The notes beneath the pieces are model-generated. The model was not told where the DNA came from and searched no databases. It saw only the letters and a program-made list of their open reading frames with translations. Positions 1 through 8,163 of a stretch of DNA of 37,172 nucleotides are shown in pieces. Source of the stretch: Vicinamibacteria bacterium. Lineage in GTDB: Bacteria; Acidobacteriota; Vicinamibacteria; Vicinamibacterales; UBA8438. The position numbers were made by a program, and so were the translations under genes. Each line of letters begins with the position of its first letter. Position 1 is the first letter of the stretch. The DNA lies in assembly GCA_022821235.1 (NCBI GenBank), contig JAJEEA010000226.1, forward strand, positions 1-37,172, read 5' to 3'.

Positions 1-207
1 GGCGGCCCAGTGGAGCGCCGTCGCGCCGTCCGCGGCCCGCCCGTCGACGTCCGCTCCCTCGTCGAGGAGCGTGCCGACGGCCGCTGCGTCGCCGCCGCGG
101 ACCGCCTCGATCAGCGGCGGCTCGGCCGCCGACGCCGACAGGCCGGCCCCGCCCGCGAGCAGCACCGCGAGCACCGCGGTGGAAGGATGGATGTCTCGGC
201 GCTGCAT
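1..207 (-). CDS. Ankyrin-repeat protein, exported, N-terminal part only
   Basis: The 69 residues from an ATG at 207 run off the left edge of the window. The first 28 or so residues look like a signal peptide with a hydrophobic core (STAVLAVLLAGGAGLSASA). After it comes the start of an ankyrin array: PPLIEAVRGGD, then VGTLLDEGADVDGRAADG and the hallmark ATALHWAA. A Shine-Dalgarno-like AGGGGA lies 5 bases before the ATG. Ankyrin repeats are protein-binding modules; an exported form would act in the periplasm or outside. It follows the DUF1592 and DUF1552 genes on the same strand, a succession I recall as recurrent in Acidobacteriota, so a shared function is likely but unknown. It is too short for the usual ORF cut-offs. 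The family call is firm; the full length and partner are unknown. Confidence 0.8.
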   Translation of the reverse strand, partial: MQRRDIHPSTAVLAVLLAGGAGLSASAAEPPLIEAVRGGDAAAVGTLLDEGADVDGRAADGATALHWAA

Positions 208-456
208 GGTGTTCCCCTGGTTTCTGCCTCGTCCGTGGCCGTTTGCCGTCATCTTCCGACCATCGGTGGTGCGCCCGGTCGGATCGAACGGGCCGTACGC
301 GCGGACGGGGTGTTCGCGTTCCGTCCTCCGGCGGCCGGCGGTGCGCCTCGCGCCCGGTACGGCAACCTGCGGCGGACGCTTCTGCCGCGACGACCCCGAC
401 GGACCCTGCCTTGCCTGGGCGCCGGCGAGGGAATCCAGGGGCCGGACGCGTGCCAC

Positions 457-474
457 CCGCCGACTCGTCGGCGG
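457..474 (-). terminator. Hairpin just after the DUF1552 gene
   Basis: CCGCCGAC and GTCGGCGG form a perfect inverted repeat 10 bases past the DUF1552 stop codon. There is no T-run after it, so it is at best a weak or Rho-assisted terminator or an mRNA 3' end stabiliser. The rest of the 208-484 gap shows no gene that I can support. Confidence 0.25.
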
Positions 475-484
475 CTCGGCGCCT

Positions 485-1822
485 TCACAGGTCGGCCAGC
501 CGGCCCGTGCTGTCGCCGATGCGGTCGAGGTGCACGCCGAACATGTCCGTGATGCTGAGCAGCAGGTTCCCGCTCGTCACCCCGCGCTGCGGGTAGGCGA
601 GGTGCCGCCCGCCCGCGAGCTGCCCCGAGGCGCCGCCGATCAGCACGTGCGGCACGTCGTAGTGCAGATGCTGGTTCGAGTTCCCCATGTTCGAGCCGTA
701 GAGCACGAGCGCATGGTCCAGCAGGGTCCCGTCGCCGTCGGGCGTCGTGCGCAGCTTCTCGATGAAGCGGGCCAGCGTCGCCACGTGGTACCGGTTGAGC
801 ATGGCGTACTCGCGCACCCGGCTCGGCTCCTCGGCGTGGTGCGACGCCCCGTGGAAGCTGACGTTGGTGCCGCTCTCGGGATAGACCCGGCCCGTCAGGT
901 CGCGGGCGTAGAGCAGCGTGGCCACGCGGGTGATGTCCGCCTGGAACGCGAGGGCCAGCAGGTCGAGCTGCAGCCTGATGTGCTCGTCGAACGACGCCGG
1001 CACGCCCCAGGGCATCGTCACGTCCGGGGTCTCGACCGACGCCCGCGCCGCCACCTCGAGCCGCCGCTCGATCTCGCGCACGTCCGACAGGTACTGGTCG
1101 AGCCGGACGCGGTCCCCGGCCCCCACGTCGACCCGCAGGCGGGCGAGGCTCTCGGTGATCGAGTCGAGGATGCTGCGCTGCTGCGCGCGGCGGCGGAGCC
1201 GCTCCTCGGCCGTGCTCCCGTCGCCGAACATCCGCTCGAACACCACCTGCGGGTTGATCTCCATCGGGAGGGGCCGGGTCGGCGTCTGCCACGAGATGGA
1301 GTTCGTGTAGGCGCAACTGTAGCCCTCGCCGCAGTTGCTCGAGTTGGCGCCGGGGTCCTCGACCGCGAGCTGCAGCGAGGGCAGCAGCGTGTCCTGGCCG
1401 ATGCGCCGCGCGATGAGCTGGTCGATGGTGGTGCCGGCGCGGATGTCCGCGCCGGTCGTCTTCTTCGGCTTGTCGGCGCAGAGGTAGGCCGCCGCGACGA
1501 AGTGGTCGGCCCCCGTCACCCCGGGCGGCGACTCGGCCGAGCGCGACCAGAGCCCGCTCGTGAGGACCACCTGGTTGCGGAAGGGCTCGAGCGGCTCCCA
1601 GATGTACGGGTACGTGAAGTCCCGGCCGACCGCGTCGGGAATCCAGTAGCCGGGCGCGGCGCCGTGGGGGATGAAGATGCCGGTGAACCGCGTCGGCGTC
1701 GGCGCCGCCGCCCGCAACGGCGTTGCCGCCGGCACCATCGCCTCGAGCAGCGGAAGCGCGATGGTCGCGCCCATCCCCCGCAGGACCGTCCGGCGCGGCA
1801 CGCGCCGCTTCGCGATGAACAT
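485..1822 (-). CDS. DUF1552 family protein with Tat signal
   Basis: This 445-residue protein starts with a twin-arginine export signal (RRVPRRTVLRGMGATIAL), so it is probably exported folded by Tat. The body matches the DUF1552 family as I know it: TRFTGIFIPHGAAPGYWIPD near residue 45, GVTGADHFVAAAYLC near 100, a middle segment beginning VRLDQYLSDVREIERRL, and a C-terminal ALVLYGSNMGNSNQH stretch. The family has no established reaction. It is almost always beside DUF1592/DUF1588/DUF1595 cytochrome-like proteins in planctomycetes and acidobacteria, as here, where the 75-base gap to the upstream gene suggests one transcript. It may be the partner or substrate-binding component of that protein. 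The length is typical and no key motif looks broken. Confidence 0.9.
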   Translation of the reverse strand: MFIAKRRVPRRTVLRGMGATIALPLLEAMVPAATPLRAAAPTPTRFTGIFIPHGAAPGYWIPDAVGRDFTYPYIWEPLEPFRNQVVLTSGLWSRSAESPPGVTGADHFVAAAYLCADKPKKTTGADIRAGTTIDQLIARRIGQDTLLPSLQLAVEDPGANSSNCGEGYSCAYTNSISWQTPTRPLPMEINPQVVFERMFGDGSTAEERLRRRAQQRSILDSITESLARLRVDVGAGDRVRLDQYLSDVREIERRLEVAARASVETPDVTMPWGVPASFDEHIRLQLDLLALAFQADITRVATLLYARDLTGRVYPESGTNVSFHGASHHAEEPSRVREYAMLNRYHVATLARFIEKLRTTPDGDGTLLDHALVLYGSNMGNSNQHLHYDVPHVLIGGASGQLAGGRHLAYPQRGVTSGNLLLSITDMFGVHLDRIGDSTGRLADL

Positions 1823-1897
1823 CTTCAGCCTCCCTGCTTGCCCAGCCGCCGCTCTTCCTCGTTCATCCGGGCCGAGCGAGAGCGGTCCCTTCCGTAG

Positions 1898-4336
1898 TCA
1901 GGGGCGAGCCGCCGCCGGGTCTCCGCTCTTCTCGTTCATCCGGAACGCGTCGCTCCGCACCACGCCCAGCACCAGCGCCGTGAAGCGGTAGTCGTCGGCC
2001 GCCGCCTCGCGCACGATGGCCCGGACCGTCGGCATGTCGTGGTGCTCGACCCCCCGCCCGAGGGCATAGGTCAGCAGCTTCTCCGTCACCGTCCGCACGA
2101 ACTGGTCCGAGTACCGCAGCAGGTACCGCCTGAGGCCGGCCGGGCCGTCGATGGCCCGCCCGTCGTACAGCACGTCCGCGGCGTCGACGGGGACGCCCTG
2201 CTCGTGGTCGCGCCAGCGGCCGATGGCGTCGAAGTTCTCCAGCGAGAACCCGATCGGGTCCATCAGCCGGTGGCACGCCGCGCACGCGGGGTTCCCGCGG
2301 TGCGCCTCCATCTTCTCCCGCATCGTCGGCTCGCGGGTGTTGCCCGCGGGGTCGTCGGCCGGCGGCGGCAGGTCGGGCACGTCGGGGGGCGGGTCGGGCG
2401 GCAGGACGCCCAGCAGGTTCTGAAGCACCCACTTGCCCCGCTGCACCGGAGACGTGCGGCCGGGCTGCGACGACACCGTGAGGATGCCGCCCTTGCCCAG
2501 CAGCCCGCGCCGGGCGTCGTGCGCGTCGCCGAGCACGACGCGGCGGAACCGGCTGCCGGCGACGTCCGGGATGCCGTAGTGGCGGGCGAGCCGCTCGTCG
2601 ACGAAGGTGTAGTCGGCGGTCAGGAGATCGAGCACGCTTCGGTCCTCGTCCACGAGGCTCGCGAAGAGGAGCTCGGTCTCGCGGCGGAGCGCCTGCCGCA
2701 GGTTGTCGTCGAAGTCGGGGAACCGCTCGACGACGGGGACGTGGCTCTCGAGGCCGCGCAGGGTCAGCCACTGGCCCGCGAAGTTGGCGGTCAGGGCCGC
2801 CGACCGCGGGTCGGCCAGCATCCGCCGCACCTCGCTGTCCAGGACGTCCGGCTCGCGCAGGCGGCCCTGCTCGGCGAGGTCGAGAAGCTCGTCGTCCGGG
2901 GCGCTGCTCCACAGGAAGAACGACAGCCGCGAGGCGAGCTCGAGGTCGCCGACGGGGTAGGCGTCGCCCGGCGCGAGGTCCGGCGGCTCGACCTCGACGC
3001 GGTAGATGAACCGCGGGTCGGCGAGAATCCGCTGCAGGCCCATCTCGATGCCGGCCTCGAAGCCGCCGCCGTCGCGGCCCAGCCGGTAGAAGCTCATGAC
3101 GGTGTCGAGGTCCGCGGCGCTCACCGGCTGCCGGTAGGCGCGGCGGGCCAGGGTCGACAGTATCTCCTCGGCGCAGGCGTCCTCGTCGTCGTCGCCGCTC
3201 GGGCGGCAGACGAAGATGCGCCGGCGGCTCGGCGTGTCGTCGGCCCCCGCCGCGTCGTAGGGGCCGTCGATGCGGAGGCTGCCGACGTGGGGATGGAAGG
3301 TGAAGCCCGGGAGTCCTCCCGTCTCGATGGTGCTGCGCAGGAACGCGTCGTTCAGATCGAGGCCGGGGGCGAGGTTCGTGGCGAGGAACGTGACGCCCAC
3401 GGTGTGCGGGCCGGCGGCGACCGGGAGCCGCAGGTCGATGGCGAGCTCGCGGGCGCCGCGTCCGAACTGCCCGACCCCCAGGGCGTCGTCCCAGTCGACG
3501 AGGGCCACGCGCTCGCCGTCAAGGAGGACCTCGAGCTGCTCGCCGCGGACCTCGCCGAAGGGCCGGGTGTTGCCCATGTTGCCCATGTTCACCGGCACCA
3601 CCCGCAGGACGTACTCGCCGTCGGCGGGGAAGTGGTGCTCGACGCGCAGCCCGCCCCGCGTGCCGAACGGCAGCCCCGCCACGTGGTAGCTCTGGGTGGC
3701 GTCCTCGGCGACGCGGTAGACGGTCTGGGTCGGCGTCGTCACGTTGCCGACGGCGAGCCGGCTGATGCGGGCGGCCGCGGTGAGATAGGCCTCGATGAGG
3801 GCCGGCGACAGGCTCAGCGTCCCCGCCTGGTTGTCGAACCCCCGGCTCGAGTCGTCGGCGGGCAGCAGCCGCGCCGCGTCGATCTCCACCGCCAGCAGGT
3901 CGCGGACGACGTTGGCGTACTCGTTGCGGTTCAGGCGGTGCAGGCCGGGCGGCGGGAGGCGGCGCACCGCGTGGCGGTCGAGCTCGGCCTCGAGCCACTC
4001 GGTCAGCGCGGCGTAGGTCTCGGGGTCCGGGCGCGGCGAGCCCGCCGGCGGCATCATGCCGGCCCGCAGCCGCCGCACGCCCCGCTCGAGGACCTCGGCG
4101 TGGTCGGCGACGCCGGCCAGGTCGACGGCGTCCCACATGACGCCGGTGTCGCGCCCGATCGCCGACCGCTGGTTGTGGCAGCGAACGCAGTACCGGTCGA
4201 GGAGCGTCCGCGCGTCCGCCGCGGCCATGACGCTGGCGCGGGCCTCCGGGACGGGCGAAGCCGGCGCGGTCGCCTGCGCCCAGACGTTCGCCGTGAACGC
4301 CGCCACGCCGCCTGCCGCGAGGAGTCCAACTCTCAT
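1898..4336 (-). CDS. DUF1592/DUF1588/DUF1587/DUF1585/DUF1595 cytochrome-type protein
   Basis: The 812-residue protein starts at the internal ATG at 4336, which places a clean signal peptide (about residues 1-21, ending ANVWAQ) at the N terminus; an ATG 60 bases upstream would add an unlikely leader. A c-type haem motif CVRCH lies at 50-54 (planctomycete cytochrome C domain). Then come DUF1587 (GLHRLNRNEYANVVRDLL), a carbohydrate-binding-like middle, DUF1595 (ARRAYRQPVSAADLDTVM), DUF1592 (LASRLSFFLWSSAPDDELL), DUF1588 (RRGLLGKGGILTVSSQPGRT, with a second CxxCH, CAACH) and DUF1585 (VRTVTEKLLTYALGRGVEHH). Two CxxCH motifs suggest a dihaem exported protein; the reaction is unknown. It heads the operon with the DUF1552 gene. 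Confidence 0.92.
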   Translation of the reverse strand: MRVGLLAAGGVAAFTANVWAQATAPASPVPEARASVMAAADARTLLDRYCVRCHNQRSAIGRDTGVMWDAVDLAGVADHAEVLERGVRRLRAGMMPPAGSPRPDPETYAALTEWLEAELDRHAVRRLPPPGLHRLNRNEYANVVRDLLAVEIDAARLLPADDSSRGFDNQAGTLSLSPALIEAYLTAAARISRLAVGNVTTPTQTVYRVAEDATQSYHVAGLPFGTRGGLRVEHHFPADGEYVLRVVPVNMGNMGNTRPFGEVRGEQLEVLLDGERVALVDWDDALGVGQFGRGARELAIDLRLPVAAGPHTVGVTFLATNLAPGLDLNDAFLRSTIETGGLPGFTFHPHVGSLRIDGPYDAAGADDTPSRRRIFVCRPSGDDDEDACAEEILSTLARRAYRQPVSAADLDTVMSFYRLGRDGGGFEAGIEMGLQRILADPRFIYRVEVEPPDLAPGDAYPVGDLELASRLSFFLWSSAPDDELLDLAEQGRLREPDVLDSEVRRMLADPRSAALTANFAGQWLTLRGLESHVPVVERFPDFDDNLRQALRRETELLFASLVDEDRSVLDLLTADYTFVDERLARHYGIPDVAGSRFRRVVLGDAHDARRGLLGKGGILTVSSQPGRTSPVQRGKWVLQNLLGVLPPDPPPDVPDLPPPADDPAGNTREPTMREKMEAHRGNPACAACHRLMDPIGFSLENFDAIGRWRDHEQGVPVDAADVLYDGRAIDGPAGLRRYLLRYSDQFVRTVTEKLLTYALGRGVEHHDMPTVRAIVREAAADDYRFTALVLGVVRSDAFRMNEKSGDPAAARP

Positions 4337-4367
4337 GGGCGCGTCCCAGTGATACCTGTTTCGGCCG

Positions 4368-4396
4368 ACTCTACCACGGTGGGAAGGCCCGGACAA
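4368..4396 (-). promoter_or_regulatory. Candidate promoter for the DUF1592-DUF1552 operon
   Basis: Reading the minus strand, TTGTCC (4396-4391), a 17-base spacer and TAGAGT (4373-4368) resemble a sigma-70 promoter. It would start transcription about 25 bases before the ATG at 4336. The match is partial (4 of 6 in each box). Confidence 0.4.
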
Positions 4397-4469
4397 TGCG
4401 GCGCCGGTGCGCCGGTCGCGAGGTCCCGCCCGGGACGGCCGACGCGCATGATCGGTGACGACGGCTCCG

Positions 4470-4494
4470 GACGGCCGGCGGGTCGCCGGCCGTC
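4470..4494. repeat. Strong GC hairpin in the divergent intergenic region
   Basis: An 11-base stem (GACGGCCGGCG / CGCCGGCCGTC) with a 3-base loop lies between the divergent DUF1592 and M28 peptidase genes, upstream of both promoters. It has no T-tract. It could be a protein-binding palindrome or simply GC-rich sequence. Confidence 0.4.
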
Positions 4495-4514
4495 GCGACG
4501 CACACCGGGCTGCC

Positions 4515-4544
4515 TTGTGCGGCCAGTCGTCGCCGGGCTACGAT
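4515..4544 (+). promoter_or_regulatory. Candidate promoter for the M28 peptidase gene
   Basis: TTGTGC (4515-4520), an 18-base spacer and TACGAT (4539-4544) form a plausible sigma-70 promoter, about 70 bases before the peptidase start. The boxes are partial matches. Confidence 0.3.
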
Positions 4545-4615
4545 CCCGGTCTGTGCCGGGGCAAGCGTAGAGCCTGTCGGTGCGTCCGTGGCAGCGGATG
4601 GAGCAGAGTGGACAG

Positions 4616-6433
4616 ATGACCAAGTTGGCAAACGTCGTCGGTGTGATTCTCGCGGTTCTCGCCCTCGCGTCGGGCGGGGCGTCGGCGCAGTCCGGGACGG
4701 ACGGGGAGCCGTCGTCGATCCGGGCCAACGTCGAGTACCTGGCCTCGGACGAGCTGGAGGGGCGGTTCACGGGCAGCGAGGGCATCCGCAAGGCCGCCGA
4801 CCACATCATCGCCGAGCTGGAGGCGATGGGGGCGGGGCCCCTGCCGGGGGTCGGCGACTACCGCCTGCCGTTCGAGTACACCGGGTCGGCCCGCGACGGG
4901 GGAAGCACCCTGCGGCTCGAGACCGCGGACGGGCAGGGCCGCGACTTCGCCGACTCGGTGCGGGGGCTCTCGTTCTCGGAGTCGACGACGGCAAGCGGGC
5001 CGCTGGTGTTCGCGGGCTACGGGCTGGTGATACCGGAGACCGACGGGTTCAGCTACGACAGCTACGCGACCCTCGACGTCGCCGACAAGATCGTGCTCGT
5101 GTTGCGGTACTTCCCCGAAGACAGCGAGGGCGACCTGCGGGCGCTGTTCTCGCGCTACTCGGACCTGCGGTTCAAGGCGGCGGCGCTGCGCCAGCGGGGG
5201 GCGCGCGGCATGCTGGTGGTGACCGGTCCCCGGTCGCCGGGGGCGGGCCGGCTGGTGCGGATGACCGCCGACGCGGCCGTCGCCGATTCGGGCATCGCCG
5301 CCCTCAGCGTGACCGGCGACGTGGCCGAGGCGCTCTTCGAGCGGGTGCCGGACCGGACCCTCGAGGACGCGCAGCGGGAGCTCGACGACGGGAACCCCCA
5401 CGTGGCCGGCTTCGAGCTTCCCGTCGAGGTGACCGTCGACGCGCGGGTGAGCCGCGAGCGGCGGACCGGCTACAACGTCGTCGGCTATCTGCCGCCGACG
5501 ACGGCGGAGCCGCACGACGAGCCCTACGTCGCGCTGGGCGCCCACTACGACCATCTCGGGCGCGGCGAGAGCGGCTCGCTGGCCGGGGCCGACGCGGCCG
5601 GCGAGGTGCACAACGGGGCCGACGACAACGCGTCGGGGGTCGCCGCGGTGCTCGCGGCGGGGGCCGAGCTGGCCGCCCGCGACCGCGCCCGCGGGGTGGT
5701 GCTGGCCTTCTGGTCGGGCGAGGAGATCGGCCTGCTGGGCTCGGCCGAGTTCGCGAGGAACGGACCGCTGCCGATGGACGAGGTCGCCGCCTACGTCAAC
5801 TTCGACATGGTCGGGCGCATGCGCGACAACGCGCTGACGGCGCAAGGGCTCGGCAGCAGCAGCGTCTGGCCGGGCCTGGTCGACGAGGTGAACGGCGAGT
5901 TCGGTTTCGATCTCCAGCGGGTCACCGATCCCTACCTGCCGACCGACTCGATCAGCTTCATCGAGGCCGACGTGCCGAGCCTGGCCCTGTTCACCGGCAG
6001 CCACCCCGACTATCACCGCCCCAGCGACGACGCCGACACCATCAACTTCCCCGACCTCGAGCGGACCGCCCGCTACGGCGCGGCGGTGGCGGCGCGCCTC
6101 GTCGACGAGCCCGAGCCCCCCGACTTCGTGGCGGTCGAGCGGACCGAGCAGCCGGGGCGGGCGATGACCCGCATCACCACCGGCACCATCCCGGACTACG
6201 GGGCCGAGATCGAGGGGTTGCGCTTGTCGGGGGTCATGGCCGGAGGGCCGGCCGCGCGGGCCGGCCTCGAGGCGGGCGACATCATCGTCGAGATGGCCGG
6301 GGTCACCGTGGGCAACATCTACGACTACATGGGCGCCCTCGACCTGCTCAAGGCCGACGAGCCGTCCGCCGTCGTCTTCATGCGCGACGGCGAGCGCCGC
6401 GAGACGCAGCTCGTGCCCGTGGCCAGGGACTAG
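4616..6433 (+). CDS. Exported M28 zinc aminopeptidase with PA insert and C-terminal PDZ domain
   Basis: Starting at the ATG at 4616 gives 605 residues and a signal peptide ending near residue 24 (ALASGGASAQ); ATGs at 4598 and 4580 are possible but only extend the n-region. Residues about 125-255 look like a PA domain. The M28 zinc site is complete: H310 and D312 in GAHYDHLG, D337 in GADDNASG, the E369-E370 pair in SGEEIGLLGS, D397 in VNFDMVGRM and H467 in HPDYHRPSDD. A PDZ domain fills the C terminus (about 530-605; AGGPAARAGLEAGDIIVEM). It should cleave N-terminal residues from peptides in the periplasm or outside the cell. The stop codon sits inside the inverted repeat of a MITE-like element. 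The class is very secure; the substrate is unknown. Confidence 0.95.
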   Translation: MTKLANVVGVILAVLALASGGASAQSGTDGEPSSIRANVEYLASDELEGRFTGSEGIRKAADHIIAELEAMGAGPLPGVGDYRLPFEYTGSARDGGSTLRLETADGQGRDFADSVRGLSFSESTTASGPLVFAGYGLVIPETDGFSYDSYATLDVADKIVLVLRYFPEDSEGDLRALFSRYSDLRFKAAALRQRGARGMLVVTGPRSPGAGRLVRMTADAAVADSGIAALSVTGDVAEALFERVPDRTLEDAQRELDDGNPHVAGFELPVEVTVDARVSRERRTGYNVVGYLPPTTAEPHDEPYVALGAHYDHLGRGESGSLAGADAAGEVHNGADDNASGVAAVLAAGAELAARDRARGVVLAFWSGEEIGLLGSAEFARNGPLPMDEVAAYVNFDMVGRMRDNALTAQGLGSSSVWPGLVDEVNGEFGFDLQRVTDPYLPTDSISFIEADVPSLALFTGSHPDYHRPSDDADTINFPDLERTARYGAAVAARLVDEPEPPDFVAVERTEQPGRAMTRITTGTIPDYGAEIEGLRLSGVMAGGPAARAGLEAGDIIVEMAGVTVGNIYDYMGALDLLKADEPSAVVFMRDGERRETQLVPVARD

Positions 6434-6541
6434 TGCTGCGTCATGACTGAATGTTCGGGTTCGTGGGCGGTGATTCGTCAACGATTGCGGACCCCAAACC
6501 CATATCCGTATCCGAAGATTGGGACGTGACGCACCACTAGT
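6429..6541. mobile_element. MITE-like element ending in CTAG inverted repeats
   Basis: The 15-base ends 6429-6443 and 6527-6541 are inverted copies with one mismatch. Each end contains TAGTG(C/G)TGCGTCA read inwards, flanked by CTAG. The 113-base unit codes for nothing. TA duplication and CTAG targets are typical of IS630/Tc1-type elements and their MITEs, so this could be a non-autonomous relative. No second copy was seen in the window, so the assignment rests on structure alone. The left end supplies the TAG stop of the M28 peptidase. As RNA it could also fold and end transcription. Confidence 0.45.
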
Positions 6542-6545
6542 AGGC

Positions 6546-6649
6546 GTCTGCGCCGCAGGAAATCCTCACCCCAACATGAAGGGGTCGGGAGCAGTTCCAA
6601 CCCCTTCATGCAGGAGCCGATCCGGCGCGAAGCGCTCTGTGGCGCAGAC
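6546..6649. repeat. Nested double inverted repeat next to the MITE-like element
   Basis: Outer arms 6546-6558 and 6637-6649 match in 12 of 13 bases (GTCTGCGCC core). Inside them, CATGAAGGGGT (6575-6585) and ACCCCTTCATG (6600-6610) pair perfectly around a 14-base loop. No protein is supported here. It may be a second small element, a structured RNA or a terminator complex. Confidence 0.45.
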
Positions 6650-6908
6650 TCCTGGCGTCCCGTAGAGGAGGATCGCTCTCACAGGCTTCGCACATGTAGG
6701 CGACGGTTCCTTGTGTGAGACACGGTCAGCGTGCTGTTGTTGACCGGGGGCTTCCGCCACGCCCAGGTACGCCGGAGAACCGCAGGGTCACCGAACCGGC
6801 TGCGCGAAGTCGTGCGCGCCGCGCCCGTCCGCGATCTGGTATAACCGTCGTGATCGTGCACCCGGGGCGGGACCGCCGGCCCCTCACGCGATGACAAGGA
6901 GACGTCAC
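6650..6908 (+). other. Leader region of the PDLQGxW gene, no gene seen
   Basis: No coding region is supported. A TATAAC at 6840-6845 could be a -10 box for the next gene, without a recognisable -35 box. AAGGAG at 6896-6901 is a good ribosome-binding site and lies downstream of the ATG at 6891, which rules that ATG out as the start. Confidence 0.35.
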
Positions 6909-7910
6909 GTGACTCGACAATCCCTCGTCTCGTTCGGCGTCCTGGCCGCCGTCGCGGCGGTTGTCGTCTGCTCCGCCGGCTCGGCCGGCGCCCAGGGCGA
7001 CTACGTCGCCCCGCGCACGGAGTACGGTCACCCCGACCTCCAGGGGTTCTGGACCAACCAGACCTACACGCCGCTGGAACGGCCCCGGGACGTGGACAAG
7101 GCGTTCTACACCGAGGAGGAGGCGGCGGCCATCTGGCAGGGGAGGGCGGGCCGGGAGTCGTCGCTGACCACGCCGGGCACGATTCCCGACGTGCACTACG
7201 ACTTCACGCAGTTCGGGCTCGACCGCAGCCAGTCCACGATGACGTCGAACCTGCGCACGTCGCTGATCGTCGACCCCCCGGACGGGCGGCTCCCGCCGGT
7301 GACGGCCGAGGGCCGGTGGCGCGCGGCCGAGCGCCGGGCGGCGCGGGAGGCGAGGGGCGGGCAGTACGACCGGGCCGAGAACCTGCCGCTGGGCGCCCGC
7401 TGCATCATCACCGGCAGCGCCGGGCCGCCCATGCTGAACGCGGGCTACAACGCCAACTTCCACATCGTGCAGAACCGCGACCACGTGATGATCCTGCTCG
7501 AGCAGCTCCACAACGTGCGCATCATCCCCCTCGACGACCGTCCCCGGGCCCCCGAGGCGACCCGGCAGTGGATGGGGGTGTCGCGGGGCCGGTGGGAGGG
7601 CGACACGCTCGTCGTCGAGACCACCAACATCAACGGCAAGAACCCGTTCCGGGGGTCCAGCGACCGGATGCGCGTGGTCGAGCGGTTCACGCGGGTGGCC
7701 GACGACGACATCCTCTACACGTTCACGGTGGAGGACCCGGCGACCTGGGCCCGTCCCTGGACGGCCGAGATGCCCATGACGAGGTCGCGCGGGCCGCTCT
7801 TCGAGCACGCCTGCCACGAGGGAAACTACGGCCTGTTCAACATCCTCGCGGGCGCGCGCGCCGAGGAGGCGCGGGCCGCGGCCGAGCAGCAGCAACAGCA
7901 GCAGGACTAG
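6909..7910 (+). CDS. Secreted acidobacterial-type protein with G-x-P-D-L-Q-G-x-W motif (paralog 1)
   Basis: The start is the GTG at 6909, 7 bases after AAGGAG; the upstream ATG lies before the ribosome-binding site. The 333-residue product has a signal peptide cut near residue 29 (AGSAGAQ). The motif YGHPDLQGFWTN follows at 39-50, then SLIVDPPDGRLPPVT, a single mature-region Cys in GARCII, HNVRIIPLDDRP, WEGDTLVVETTNING, VERFTRVADDDILYTFTVED and a closing ACHEGNYGLFNILAGAR. The C terminus is Gln-rich. The same block order occurs in the gene at 30975. The family is abundant in acidobacteria and has no established function; it is probably periplasmic or cell-surface. It seems monocistronic and converges on the propeller operon. 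Confidence 0.85.
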   Translation: MTRQSLVSFGVLAAVAAVVVCSAGSAGAQGDYVAPRTEYGHPDLQGFWTNQTYTPLERPRDVDKAFYTEEEAAAIWQGRAGRESSLTTPGTIPDVHYDFTQFGLDRSQSTMTSNLRTSLIVDPPDGRLPPVTAEGRWRAAERRAAREARGGQYDRAENLPLGARCIITGSAGPPMLNAGYNANFHIVQNRDHVMILLEQLHNVRIIPLDDRPRAPEATRQWMGVSRGRWEGDTLVVETTNINGKNPFRGSSDRMRVVERFTRVADDDILYTFTVEDPATWARPWTAEMPMTRSRGPLFEHACHEGNYGLFNILAGARAEEARAAAEQQQQQQD

Positions 7911-8097
7911 CTGGAGACGGTCGCCTGCGGTTCCGCTCGCCTCGACGAACGAGTCTGGCCAGGGGAGTCGGCGCCATCCGCGGAAGGCGCTGACTCCCTG
8001 CCACGCAAGACTCGCCACTTGACGCTGTCTGTCCGGTGAACCGCGCCGACCGGGACCGGCGCCCGCGCAGACCCTGCTGCCTCTTGCCGTACGCAAC

Positions 8098-8142
8098 ACG
8101 GGCGCCCTGCCGCTGGCCGCGGCAGGGCGCCCGTCGTTCTTT
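8098..8142 (+). terminator. Intrinsic terminator between convergent genes
   Basis: A perfect 16-base stem (8098-8113 with 8119-8134) and a 5-base loop are followed by CGTTCTTT on the plus strand. It lies between the stops of the PDLQGxW gene (7910) and the propeller operon (8164), so it can stop both, though only the plus side has a T-run. Confidence 0.75.
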
Positions 8143-8163
8143 CCCGCCCGTATCCGCCTGGGC

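Noticed and set aside
2039-4570. 843-codon open frame on the plus strand opposite the DUF1592 gene
   Set aside because: It is the antisense shadow of a GC-rich gene; the product is Arg/Val/Gly-rich and shows no domain. Similar shadows opposite acs, HflX, the propellers and the DUF5916 gene were left out.
6566-6760. 64-codon minus-strand frame across the nested hairpin
   Set aside because: No domain, start signal or similarity is recognised, and its sequence is shaped by the inverted repeats.
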